Assembly: GCA_963717215.1 (NCBI GenBank)
Contig: CAVQVS010000013.1
Location: 248,001 to 312,000, forward strand
DNA from: Roseiarcus sp963717215
GTDB lineage: Bacteria > Pseudomonadota > Alphaproteobacteria > Rhizobiales > Beijerinckiaceae
Reading direction: 5' to 3'
DNA length: 64,000 nucleotides
In this document: positions 53,492 through 63,229 of the stretch, one piece after another
Numbering within the stretch: the first letter of the stretch is position 1
How the letters are laid out: each line of letters begins with the position of its first letter
Program-made: the position numbers and the translations under genes
The notes under the pieces: model-generated
The model's input: the letters and a program-made list of their open reading frames with translations, nothing else
Databases searched by the model: none
Told to the model about the DNA's origin: nothing

Positions 53492-53761
53492 TCAGCGGCG
53501 GATGCCCAAACGCTCGATCAGAGTCTTGTATCGGTTCTCATCCTGCTTCTTGACGTAATCGAGAAGCGTTCGCCGCTGCGACACCATCTTGAGCAGGCCG
53601 CGGCGGGAATGATTGTCCTTGACGTGAGTCTTGAAGTGGCCGGTCAGGTTGGTGATGCGCTCGGTGAGAATCGCAACCTGGACTTCCGGCGACCCGGTGT
53701 CGCCGACTTTCAAGCCATATTGATTGATGAGCGCAGACTTGCGCTCAGCGGTGATCGACAT
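53492..53761 (-). CDS. rpsO: Ribosomal protein S15
   Basis: The 89-residue protein has the full S15 sequence pattern. It includes KVGDTGSPEVQVAILTERI and HVKDNHSRRGLLKMVSQRR, and ends LIERLGIRR. It binds 16S rRNA in the platform of the 30S subunit. It is followed by pnp. In many alphaproteobacteria truB lies just upstream, but here the upstream gene points away and truB is absent from this window. Confidence 0.97.
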   Translation of the reverse strand: MSITAERKSALINQYGLKVGDTGSPEVQVAILTERITNLTGHFKTHVKDNHSRRGLLKMVSQRRTLLDYVKKQDENRYKTLIERLGIRR

Positions 53762-54131
53762 CGTGATTGTCCTTAAATCTGCGGCCGGCCAAAGCCAGCC
53801 TCATCGTTTCAATAGGCGGCCGAACCGGGATGTCGTCCAGGTCGGTCACAACGCGAATTCCCGCGCAAGGCTACGGCGCGGATCGCGTGCTTATACAGAG
53901 TTCGCGGCGCGGCGCCAGCGCTTTCTCTCCGGACTCAACAAGAGCGACCCGTTGAAAGACACGCAAGTGCGGGATACAATTGTCTTGGATTTCGCGGCGA
54001 TCCTGCCCATCCGCCTCCAGTCGCCGCTAAGTCCGACTTGGTTCCAATGCTATATTGTATAACGGGCAGCCCAATCGGCCGCTGGCCAGGCGCCGTTGGA
54101 TCGCGGTCAATGGCGGCAAAAGGGGATTGGG
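53762..54131. other. Intergenic region upstream of rpsO
   Basis: About 370 bases lie between rpsO and a divergent small exported-protein gene. It probably contains both promoters. No gene, tRNA or convincing riboregulator is visible; the expected truB end is not present. Confidence 0.5.
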
Positions 54132-54473
54132 ATGCGACGGTGGGGCCTGATCATTGTGACCACCTTGGCGGGCGTCATCTGTGACAAGTCGGCACACGCC
54201 GGGTTAGATCTAAAAAAAGTCAATAACTTAGCGAAATCTTGCATTGCCGATCATCTTTCCGAATGCCACCAATACATTACCAAGGCGATCGATGACTTGG
54301 ACACCCAACGCAAGAATCAGGGCGAACGCGCCTGCTTTGTCGGACATTCTTCCGACGATCAGACCATGAAAACATTTATCCACGCAATACTAGCGAAATA
54401 CGCCTATAGCGACATGCCTTCGGTTGTTGCTATAGAGAACATCTATAAAGATAATTGCGCAGATCAAAACTAG
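54132..54473 (+). CDS. Small exported cysteine-containing protein, possibly Rap1a/Tai-like
   Basis: The 113-residue product has a signal peptide (MRRWGLIIVTTLAGVICD ... AHAG) and mature-domain cysteines at CIADHLSEC, RACFVGHS and YKDNC. The order C...C...CF with DQTMKTFIHAILAKYA resembles Rap1a/Tai proteins, some of which are type VI amidase immunity proteins. The likeness is weak, and no effector or T6SS gene is adjacent. Codon use is lower in GC than in the neighbours, which may indicate horizontal origin. Confidence 0.5.
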   Translation: MRRWGLIIVTTLAGVICDKSAHAGLDLKKVNNLAKSCIADHLSECHQYITKAIDDLDTQRKNQGERACFVGHSSDDQTMKTFIHAILAKYAYSDMPSVVAIENIYKDNCADQN

Positions 54474-54752
54474 GAGTGTGGCGCTGTGGCGTCCCGGTCG
54501 CCTGGTCGACTGGGGCCCTCAATTCGCCCTGCAGCGATCGACAGTCGGCTTTGGCGCTTTCGCGCAAGCCGCCTCACCGATCCTGGCACGTTGTTAACCG
54601 AAAGGGCATCGATCTCCAAAATGGATCTGTAACATAGCACCCTTGACGCAGGTGAGCAACCAATTCGTGACGCGTCTCCGCGCCCCCTTCTGGTTGCCGC
54701 CGCCGACGGAAGCGGCTACCAGTCGCGGGCTCCTCCCCTTCCCGCGTTCTTG

Positions 54753-55265
54753 ATGCCTGCCTCACCCGACGATCTCATCGCCTATCTCGCCGATCTCGGC
54801 GTCGAAACGGAAACGCTCGACCATCCGCCGCTGTTTACGGTCGAGGATTCGCAGAAATTGCGGGGCGAAATCCCCGGAGGCCACACCAAGAACCTGTTCG
54901 TCAAAGACAAGAAGGGCCGGTTGTTCCTGCTCGTCCTCGGCGAGGAAACCTTGGTCGACCTCAAGCGAGTGCACGAGACGATCGGCGCGCAGGGTCGCGT
55001 GTCGTTCGGCTCAGCTGATCTGTTGGAAGAGGTCTGGGGCGTTCGACCGGGCGCGGTGACGCCGTTTGGCGCGATCAACGACAAGGCGGCCAGGGTTTCC
55101 GTTGTGCTGGATAAAGCGATGATGCGCCATGAGCGGCTCAACTTTCATCCGCTGGTCAATACCCGCACGACCGGGCTCAGAAGCGCAGACTTGATCAAAT
55201 TCCTGCGGGCGACTGGACATGAACCCCTGGTCGTCGCGCTGGGACAGGATCAAGCCGCAGGTTGA
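54753..55265 (+). CDS. Prolyl-tRNA deacylase (ProX/YbaK family)
   Basis: The 170-residue protein matches the free-standing INS/YbaK editing domain. It has TEDSQ-like TVEDSQKL, GGHTKNLFVKDKKG, FLLVLGEETLVDLKRV and VRPGAVTPFGAIND. These enzymes hydrolyse mischarged Ala- or Cys-tRNA-Pro. I used ATG 54753 after CTTG; a TTG one codon earlier is possible. It stands alone, 88 bases ahead of the thioredoxin gene. Confidence 0.88.
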   Translation: MPASPDDLIAYLADLGVETETLDHPPLFTVEDSQKLRGEIPGGHTKNLFVKDKKGRLFLLVLGEETLVDLKRVHETIGAQGRVSFGSADLLEEVWGVRPGAVTPFGAINDKAARVSVVLDKAMMRHERLNFHPLVNTRTTGLRSADLIKFLRATGHEPLVVALGQDQAAG

Positions 55266-55353
55266 ATAAAAAGCGCAACACCTCCATTTAGGGGCGAAAG
55301 TGGGACACATGCGCGGGGGCCTTGCCCGTCCGCCGGGCCGGAGATGAGTGGAC

Positions 55354-56265
55354 ATGGCTAATGTCAGCGGCGCGATCGCGCCTCGAACCAAGGCAGGTTC
55401 GGTCAAGGAGGTCACGACGGCCTCGTTCCGCGCCGATGTCCTAACGGCATCGACGCGCCAGCCAGTTCTGGTCGATTTCTGGGCCCCGTGGTGCGGGCCG
55501 TGCAAGCAGCTGGCGCCAGCGCTGGAAAAGGCTGTCGCCGACGCAGGCGGCAAGGTTGCGCTGGTCAAGATGAACATCGACGAGCATCCCCAGATCGCGG
55601 GTCAGCTCGGCATCCAGTCGATTCCGGCCGTCATCGCGTTCGACAAGGGCCAGCCGGTGGACGGATTTGTCGGCGCGCTGCCGGAAAGTCAGATCCGCGG
55701 CTTCATCGAGCGGCTGGTCGGGCCGATCCAGAGCGAATCGGCGGTGCTTTTGGCGGAAGCGGAGGAAACTGCCGCGAAGGGCGATGCGGCCGGGGCGGCG
55801 GCGATCTATTCCGAGATTTTGGCTGAAGAGCCTGGGGAGGCCAAGGCGATTGGTGGTCTCGCCAAACTCCATGTCGCCGCGGGACGGCTGGAAGAAGCGA
55901 AGTCCTTGTTGGAGACCGCGCCGGCAGCGCCGGCCGGCAAGGAGCAAGAGCCGGCGGTTGTTGCGGCTTTGGCGGCGTTGCATCTCGCCGAGCAGGCCTC
56001 GACCGTGGGAGAACTCGCCCCCCTTGAGCAGGCCGTCGCCGCCAATCCCGATGACCACCAGGCGCGCTTTGACCTTGCGGTCGCGCTGTCGGCGAAAGAG
56101 GACCGGGACGGAGCCGCCGACCAACTGCTTGAAATCATTCGCCGCGACCGCAAGTGGAACGACGAGGCGGCGCGCAAGCAACTGTTGCAGCTGTTCGAGG
56201 CCTGGGGTCTGATGGACCCGGCGTCGGTCACCGCGCGTCGCAAGCTGTCGGCGGTCTGGTTTTGA
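55354..56265 (+). CDS. Thioredoxin-TPR co-chaperone (CnoX/YbbN family)
   Basis: The 303-residue protein has an N-terminal thioredoxin domain with APWCGPCK (C47, C50) and IQSIPAVIAF. A C-terminal TPR region follows (SEILAEEPGEAKAIGGLAKLHVA ... DREALDQLLEI-like). This domain pair is the CnoX/YbbN type, which protects clients and cooperates with GroEL. The intact CxxC suggests redox activity, unlike E. coli CnoX. The stop is two bases before a GTG that could start the next gene early. Confidence 0.88.
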   Translation: MANVSGAIAPRTKAGSVKEVTTASFRADVLTASTRQPVLVDFWAPWCGPCKQLAPALEKAVADAGGKVALVKMNIDEHPQIAGQLGIQSIPAVIAFDKGQPVDGFVGALPESQIRGFIERLVGPIQSESAVLLAEAEETAAKGDAAGAAAIYSEILAEEPGEAKAIGGLAKLHVAAGRLEEAKSLLETAPAAPAGKEQEPAVVAALAALHLAEQASTVGELAPLEQAVAANPDDHQARFDLAVALSAKEDRDGAADQLLEIIRRDRKWNDEAARKQLLQLFEAWGLMDPASVTARRKLSAVWF

Positions 56266-56279
56266 CCGTGAACCCGCAA

Positions 56280-56324
56280 GAGCATCCGAAGCAAGAGCGT
56301 CCGAAGCAAGAGCATCTCAAGAAT
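56280..56324 (+). repeat. Three imperfect 15-bp tandem repeats before the LON-domain gene
   Basis: The units GAGCATCCGAAGCAA, GAGCGTCCGAAGCAA and GAGCATCTCAAGAAT follow each other. If the LON-domain gene started at GTG 56268 they would encode EHPKQ, ERPKQ and EHLKN. No function is evident; they may be a slippage product at the 5' end of the gene. Confidence 0.75.
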
Positions 56325-56336
56325 GAGAAGAGCGCA

Positions 56337-57005
56337 ATGAAGCTCAACCGCACCTTCGCCGGACCGGCCGAGATGCCGGCGACGATCCCGCTGTTTCCGA
56401 TGGCGGGCGCCCTTCTGTTGCCGCGCCGGCCGATCCAGCTCACCGTGTTTGAGCCCCGCTATCTCGAGATGCTGGACGATGCGCTGAGTGGCGAACGCCT
56501 GATCGGCGTCATTCAGCCCTCGTCCGAGGAAGAAGCGGCCGATCCGGCGCCTGAGCTCTACCCGCTCGGCTGCGCCGGCCGCATCGTCCAATATGCAGAG
56601 ATCGGCGACGGCCGCTGCTTCCTGACGCTGATGGGGGTGGCGCGATTCCGCCTGACCGCGGAAACGCCAAGCGGGGGCCCCTATCGGATCGCCATTCCCG
56701 ATTATTCGCCGTTCGCCGAGGATTTTCTCGAAGGCGCAGGCGAAGCGGCGGTCGATCGCGAGGACCTGATCGCGGCCTTGAAACGCTTCGCCGAAGTCAA
56801 CGAGATCAAGGTGGTGTGGAGCGACATCAAAAAGGCGTCGAACGAGGCCCTGGTCAATGGTTTGTCGATGATGAGCCCGTGCGGACCGAGGGAAAAGCAA
56901 GCGCTGCTCGAGGCCAAGGATCTGAAGTCGCGCGCCGAAATGCTGGTGGCGATCACGACCATCGAATTGGCGCGCGGCCAGGACGCGGCGACTCAAATTC
57001 ACTGA
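56337..57005 (+). CDS. LON substrate-binding-domain protein
   Basis: The 222-residue protein is a stand-alone LON N-terminal (PUA-like) domain. It has IPLFPMAGALLLPRRPIQL, FEPRYLEMLDDAL and GCAGRIVQYAEIGDGRCFLTL. It lacks the ATPase and protease parts. Such proteins often follow thioredoxin-like genes in alphaproteobacteria; their role is unknown. ATG 56337 is chosen after GAGAAGAG; the GTG at 56268 would add 23 repeat-derived residues. Confidence 0.86.
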   Translation: MKLNRTFAGPAEMPATIPLFPMAGALLLPRRPIQLTVFEPRYLEMLDDALSGERLIGVIQPSSEEEAADPAPELYPLGCAGRIVQYAEIGDGRCFLTLMGVARFRLTAETPSGGPYRIAIPDYSPFAEDFLEGAGEAAVDREDLIAALKRFAEVNEIKVVWSDIKKASNEALVNGLSMMSPCGPREKQALLEAKDLKSRAEMLVAITTIELARGQDAATQIH

Positions 57006-57039
57006 CGCGCCATCCCGAGCGCAGTCGTGGCGCAAACGG

Positions 57040-57915
57040 TTGCTGCAGATTTCCGTGAGCCTGAACAGAGGGAGCAGGGGTCGAACAATCGCGCTCACAT
57101 CGGTTGCGATGGTCGCCTTCGCCGCCAATTCCGTTCTCTGCCGATTGGCTCTTGCTCAGTCCGGCATCGATCCGGCCAGCTTCACTTTGGTTCGCATTGT
57201 GTCTGGCGCGGCCATGATGGCGGCGATCTGCGCGGTCGTGAGAGCGGGACGTCCGAGCGGCGGGTCATGGCGCGCGGCGCTGGCGCTGTTCGTCTATGCC
57301 GCCGCTTTTTCGTTCGCCTACGTGTCGCTGCCTGCCGGCGTCGGCGCGTTGCTGTTGTTCGGCGCCGTCCAGGTGACGATGGTGATGACCGGGATTGTCA
57401 GGGGCGAACACCCGTCGGCCGGCCAGTGGCTTGGTCTCCTCTTGGCTTTGGCGGGCCTCGCTGCGCTCGTCGCGCCCGGTGTCTCGGCGCCGCCATCCAC
57501 GGGCGCGGTTCTGATGCTTGGGGCGGGCGTCGCCTGGGGCGCCTATTCTTTGTTGGGTCGCCGCAGCACGGATCCGCTCGGCGCGACGGCGGGCAATTTT
57601 CTGCGTGCGGTCCCGATGGCGCTCCTCATGAGCCTGCCGCTGGTCCGGGAAACCCCTCCCCTCGCCGGATTGATCTACGCGGCGCTGTCTGGGGCGATCG
57701 CTTCTGGCGTCGGGTACACGATTTGGTATGCGGCCTTGCCGGGACTGAGCGCCGCCGAAGGCGCATCGGTTCAACTCAGCGTGCCGGTCATCGCTGCGCT
57801 TGCCGGCACGACCTTGCTCGCCGAGCCGATTACGGTCCGCCTCGTCGTCGCCTCTCTGGCGGTTCTCGGCGGCATTGCGCTGGTGATTGCGAACCGGGCC
57901 AACCGCGCTGGGTAG
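57040..57915 (+). CDS. EamA/DMT-family transporter
   Basis: The 291-residue protein has ten hydrophobic segments in two EamA halves (ALTSVAMVAFAANSVLC ... and LMLGAGVAWGAYSLLGRR ...). It probably exports or imports a small metabolite; substrate unknown. The start is TTG 57040 or GTG 57055; neither has a clear ribosome site. It converges with the hybrid kinase, six bases away. Confidence 0.86.
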   Translation: MLQISVSLNRGSRGRTIALTSVAMVAFAANSVLCRLALAQSGIDPASFTLVRIVSGAAMMAAICAVVRAGRPSGGSWRAALALFVYAAAFSFAYVSLPAGVGALLLFGAVQVTMVMTGIVRGEHPSAGQWLGLLLALAGLAALVAPGVSAPPSTGAVLMLGAGVAWGAYSLLGRRSTDPLGATAGNFLRAVPMALLMSLPLVRETPPLAGLIYAALSGAIASGVGYTIWYAALPGLSAAEGASVQLSVPVIAALAGTTLLAEPITVRLVVASLAVLGGIALVIANRANRAG

Positions 57916-57921
57916 ACGCGC

Positions 57922-60900
57922 CTATTCCGCCGCCTCGCGCAGCGCCGCATAACGGGTCAGCTGCGCCCTCAAGGGCGCGGGCTTGATCGGCTTGGTCATG
58001 ACGCGGACATCCGCGCGTTCGGCTTCGTCCCGCACTTCCGGGCTTCGATCGGCGGTTAAGAGAATCGCAGGCGTGCTTCGGCCGAAGCGCTCGCGTAAAC
58101 CCCCGATCGCAGCGACGCCGTTCCCTAAGTCGAGATGGTAATCCGCGATGATGACGTCCGGCGCGCCCATCGCCTCGAGAGCGGTCGCGGAATCATCGAG
58201 GCCCTGGGCAGTCGCGACCAGACAGCCCCAGCGCGTCAGGAGAACGCGCAGTCCTTCAAGGACGCGGGGCTCGTTGTCGATGGCCAGCACCTTGAGACCG
58301 TCGAGCGGCTCGCCCGCGGCGGGCGGCTCAGGTGCGCCCGGCGCCTTGCGTGGCTTTGGCGCCGCCTGTCCAAGCGGCGCAGTGACGAAGAACACCGACC
58401 CCTTGCCGGGGCAGGAGCGCAACCCGATCGGCTGCTCGAGCACCCGGCCCAGACGCTCGACGATCGACAAGCCTAGCCCCAGGCCGCGCGCCACGCGCGC
58501 GCCCTGGTCGAGCCGCCTGAACTCGGCGAACACGGCGCGCTGATTCTCCGGCGCGATGCCGAGGCCCGTGTCCCAGACCTCGATGCGGGCCGCGCCGGGA
58601 ACGCGGCGGCAACCGACCAGCACTCGACCGCTCAGCGTATATTTGAGCGCGTTCGAAATCAGGTTCTGCAACAGGCGCCGCATCAGGCGCCGATCGGTGC
58701 GAACCGCGAGCGTGGTGGACACGAAGACGAGGTCGAGCCCCTTCGCCCGTGCGAGGGCCGCGAACTCGATCTCGAGCATCCCCATGAGATCGGCGACGGC
58801 GACGTCGGAAATCTCCGGGCGCGTCGCGCCAGCGTCAAGTCGCGAAATGTCGAGAAGCGCGCCGATGATTTCCTCGACCGCCTCGAGCGAGACGTCGACA
58901 TTGCGCGCGAGATTTTTGCGCTCCTCGGGGTCGATCTGATTGACGCCTTCGGTCAGCGAACTCGCGTAGAGCCGCGCCGCATTGAGCGGCTGCAGGATAT
59001 CGTGGCTGGCCGCGGCGAGGAACCGCGTCTTCGAGAGATTGGCTGCGTCCGCCTCGTTCTTCGCCCGCTCGAGTTCGGCGTTGAGCCGCTGCAATTCCGC
59101 GGTGCGCTCATCGACGCGTCGCTCGAGCATCTCGTTCGAGGCCGCAAGCGCGTCTTCGGCCCGAACGGTTTGGGTGACGTCGGTGTAGGTGGTGACGACC
59201 CCGCCGTCCGGGAGCCGCGCCGAGCGCACCTCGATGACACGGTTGGTCGAGACCAGGCGCAGCCGGTTCGGCTGATCGTTGAAAAGCAGGGTTGCGACGC
59301 GTTCGGCGACAAAGTCCTCCGAATCTCCCGGCCCATAGGCGCCGCGGCCAGCGTTGAAGCGGACGATTTCGTCGAGCCCCACGCCGTGACGCAACATCGC
59401 GGGCGGCAGACCGAAAAGGTCGGCGAATTCGCGGTTCCAGGCGGTCAGCGCCAGATTCGCGTCAAAAACGCTGACACCCTGCCGAGCGTGGTCGAGCGCA
59501 TGCTGCAACTGATCGCGGCTCGACTGGATCGCCGCGGACGCTTCGTCGATGAGCTTGAGCGCCGACTGGCCTGACACGGTCCTCGGCCTCAGCAATAACG
59601 ACAGGACCTGGCGCGAGGTCGAGGCGCCGATGGCGGGCGACAGCAAAAATTCCGCGTGGCGGATTAATTGCGGGCCTGCCTCGATCGTGGGGTCATAAAC
59701 GAGGTCGCGCTCGCGCATGAAAGTCGAAAAAGCGCGGCGCGCCCGCCCCGCGCCGAGATAGCGGGCGACCGCAGCCTCGAGCTCGCCCGCGGTCGTCGAC
59801 GAGCGCCAAAGGCGAAAGGCCTGCGGCTGGCCGCCGGCGCCCATTCCGGCAAATGCGCTCGCCTGCGCGCGCTCGAGCGCGCTTGGCTGGCGGGTCAGGG
59901 AAAAGGCGACAAACGCTGCGATATTGGCGGCCAGCGACAGGATCACTCCGCCCACGAGGGGGCTCGGCGCGAAGCCGACGAGCGCAGCCGGCCTCAGCCA
60001 GGCGACCGCCAGGGGCCCGTGCGCAAGAAGACCGGAAAGCGCCTGCTCCGGCCGGATCGAGGGCAAAAGCAGCAGATAAAACCACGCCAGTGCGCCTACA
60101 GACATGCCCGCTGTCGCGCCCCGCGCAGTGCCACGGCGCCAGAAGAGGCCGCCAAGAAAGGCCGGCGCGATCTGCGCCACCGCCGCGAACGACAGAAGGC
60201 CAATCGACACGAGGCCCGCTTCGCCGGCCATGCGCTCGTAAGCGAAGCCGAGCCCCAGAACGCCGACGATGGCGATCCGGCGCACCCACAGCACCAGCGC
60301 GCCGATGTCGCCTTCAACGGCGCGCGCCCGGGCGCCGCGCCGGAGCAGGAACGGCATCACGAGGTCATTGGAGATGGTGATGGCGAGGGCGACACTCTCG
60401 ACCACAACCATTCCAGTCGCCGCGGAGAGCCCGCCGACCATTGTCATGAGCGCCACCCCACGGGCGCCGGCGTTGAGCGGCAGCGCCAGAACAGTCAGGT
60501 CGCGATTGATTGATCCAGGGGGAAAAGTCTTGAGTCCGGCAATCGCGAGCGGGACCACGAACAGATTGATCAGCACCAGATAAGCGGGAAAGAGCCAGGC
60601 CGCGGTGCGGATGTCGCGCTGGTCATGGTTCTCGACCACCGCGACGTGAAACTGGCGCGGCAGAAGCACGATCGCGAACGCCGACAACAATGTGGTCACC
60701 ACCCAAACCGCTGGGTCGGGAGGCGTCTGGATCGCTGCCGCGATGCGTAGGATCGGACCCGGCGATCTCCGTCAGATCGCCGATCCCGTCGTTGAGCCGC
60801 CAGACAACGAAGGCGCCAACGGCGAGAAACGCCATGAGCTTGACGATCAATTCGACGGCGATGGCGAGAATGAGCCCGTCCTGATGCTCCTTGGGGTTGA

Positions 60901-61447
60901 TGCGCCGGGTGCCGAACGCCATCGCGAAGATGGCGAGCAGCAACGACACCGCAAGATAAAACGAGGCCGATGGCGCCGCCGGGGTCAGTCGCACGTGATC
61001 GAATGAACTCACCACCATCAATATTGTTGGCGCGACGGCCTTGAGCTGGAGCGCCACATAGGGCGCGGAGCCAATCAGGGCGATGAGCGCGGCGACCGCT
61101 GCCACGGCTTGAGATTTTCCATATCGCGCGGATACGAAATCGGCGACCGTGGAGACGTTCTGCGCGCGGGCAAGATTGGCGATGCGGGCGATGAACGGCG
61201 CCCCGAAACCGATAACGAGGATGGGGCCGATATAAATCGGCAGAAAATCGAGCCCATGCGCAGAGGCGAGCCCGACCGAGCCGTAATAGGTCCAGGAAGT
61301 GCAATAGACGGCGAGACTGAGCGCATAGACGAAAGCTCGCGAGCGCCCGGATAGAAAGCGTCGCCCGGCGCCGTCACCCCACCAGGCGATGAGGAACAGG
61401 AACGAGACGTAGCCGATCGCGGTGAGAAGGACCGTCGTGCCGTTCAT
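57922..61447 (-). CDS. SSF-type hybrid sensor histidine kinase; one frameshift as sequenced
   Basis: The corrected protein is about 1174 residues. The N-terminal half is a sodium/solute-symporter-like domain with 12-13 helices (VYALSLAVYCTSWTYYGSVGLA, APYVALQLKAV). A PAS-like part (RQGVSVFDANLALTAWNREF) and a coiled coil follow. The kinase H-box is FLAAASHDILQPLNAARL with a VGCRRVPGAARIEVWDTGLGIA ATP region. A C-terminal receiver domain has IADYHLDLG. It resembles the NahK/ErcS group and may sense a transported solute. The frame changes near 60758-60760; GG in place of GGG restores EIAGPILRIAAA. No partner regulator is adjacent. Confidence 0.85.
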
Positions 61448-61626
61448 CAGAGCCGAGCGTTCGCCCTTTGCTGAGAGGCAGGCACCCTAAACGATGATGG
61501 CGCTGTGTGGAATCGAGCGCGCGCCTGCACCCCCTTTTTTATCGTATGGCGTTTTCATGACGATCCGTGCCAACCTGGGACGAAGTTGCGCCGAAGGGCG
61601 AAGCCAACACAGCAAGCGAGGTCGCG

Positions 61627-63105
61627 ATGACAGACCAGGCTTTGACTCCCAGTCCGCTCCCTCAGGGTTTGATGACGCGCAAACCCCTCGCCGACATCAT
61701 TGCCGAAGGCGAGGGCCATGCGCTGGGCAAGACCCTCGGTCCGGTCAGCCTCACCGCGCTGGGGATTGGCTGCATCATCGGAGCGGGCATCTTCGTTCTC
61801 ACCGGCACCGCGGCGGCGCGCTATGCGGGGCCGGGCATCATGCTGTCCTTCGTGATCGGCGGCATCGCCTGCGCCTTCGTTGGCCTCTGCTACGCCGAGC
61901 TTGCCGCGCTGCTGCCGGTCGCCGGCAGCACCTACACGTATACCTACGCCACGCTCGGCGAGATTTTTGCCTGGATCATCGGCTGGGACCTCATCCTCGA
62001 ATACGCCATGGGCGCATCGACCGTGGCGGTCGGCTGGTCGGGCTACATCGCCTCGCTGTTACGCAATTTCGGTATAATCATCCCGCCCCACTACGCCGCC
62101 GCGCCCTGGACGCAAGTCAAGCTGCCCGATGGAACCAGTGTCGGGGGCATCGTCAACATTCCCGCGGCCCTCATCGTCCTCGCACTGACCGCGATGCTGA
62201 TCGGGGGCACCAAGGAATCCGCCCGTCTCAACAACATCATGGTCGCCATAAAACTGTTCGTCGTGGTCGCTTTCATCCTGCTCGGCGCGGCGTACGTGAC
62301 CTCCGCCAACTGGCATCCGCTCATTCCGGCCAATACCGGCGAGTTCGGCCATTTCGGCTGGTCAGGCGTGGTGCGCGGCGCCTCGGTCGTGTTCTTCGCC
62401 TTCATCGGCTTTGACGCCGTCTCGACCGCCGCGCAGGAAGCGAAACTGCCGCAGCGCGACATGCCGATCGGCATTCTTGGCTCGCTCGTGATTTGCACGA
62501 TTCTCTATGTGCTGGTGGCGGCGGTGGTGACGGGCCTGGTGCCCTACACCGAGCTCAACGTGCCCGACCCGATCGCCAAGGCCGTCGATGTCATCGGCAT
62601 GACCTGGTTCTCGGTGCTCATCAAGATCGGCGCGCTGGCGGGCTTAACGACTGTCATCCTCGTCCTGCTTTACGGGCAGAGCCGCGTCTTCTTCACCATC
62701 GCCAAGGACGGCCTTCTGCCGAAAATGTTTTCGGAGGTGCATCCAACGCTCGGCACGCCTTACAAGAGTCAGCTCCTGATCGAAATCATCGTCGCCATCG
62801 TCGCGGCGCTGACGCCGATCGACGTTCTGGGCGAGATGGTCAGCATCGGCACCTTGTTCGCGTTCGCGCTGGTCTGCGGCGCGGTGGTCTATCTGCGCAA
62901 GAGCGACGCAGAAATCTTCCGGCCGTTCCGCACGCCCGCGGTGCCGTGGGTGCCGAGTCTCGGCATCGCTTTCTCGCTCTTGCTGATGGTGTTCCTGCCG
63001 TGGGAGACGTGGCTCAGGCTGATCGTCTGGCTCGCGATCGGCCTCGTCCTTTATTTTGGCTACGGGCGCTCGCATTCGGTGCTGATGAACGGCGAGAAGC
63101 GTTGA
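61627..63105 (+). CDS. APC-family amino-acid permease (cationic type)
   Basis: The 492-residue protein has about 12 membrane segments and the APC signature LGIGCIIGAGIFVLTG. STYTYTYATLGEIFAWIIGWDLILEY and FFAFIGFDAVSTAAQEA are characteristic of the YfnA/CAT branch. It probably takes up an amino acid by proton symport. ATG 61627 (MTDQALTP) is preferred because the upstream extension is not conserved. It is a single gene. Confidence 0.9.
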   Translation: MTDQALTPSPLPQGLMTRKPLADIIAEGEGHALGKTLGPVSLTALGIGCIIGAGIFVLTGTAAARYAGPGIMLSFVIGGIACAFVGLCYAELAALLPVAGSTYTYTYATLGEIFAWIIGWDLILEYAMGASTVAVGWSGYIASLLRNFGIIIPPHYAAAPWTQVKLPDGTSVGGIVNIPAALIVLALTAMLIGGTKESARLNNIMVAIKLFVVVAFILLGAAYVTSANWHPLIPANTGEFGHFGWSGVVRGASVVFFAFIGFDAVSTAAQEAKLPQRDMPIGILGSLVICTILYVLVAAVVTGLVPYTELNVPDPIAKAVDVIGMTWFSVLIKIGALAGLTTVILVLLYGQSRVFFTIAKDGLLPKMFSEVHPTLGTPYKSQLLIEIIVAIVAALTPIDVLGEMVSIGTLFAFALVCGAVVYLRKSDAEIFRPFRTPAVPWVPSLGIAFSLLLMVFLPWETWLRLIVWLAIGLVLYFGYGRSHSVLMNGEKR

Positions 63106-63229
63106 GCCGCGCCCAACCAGACGGCTTCGGCGGAGAGCAGCTTTCCGGGCAAGCTTAAGGTCGGCGGTATCGAAGAAGCCTTCGGTGAACCCGCCGCGGG
63201 CCCCGCAGCCCTCGCTTTGAGGGTTCTGT

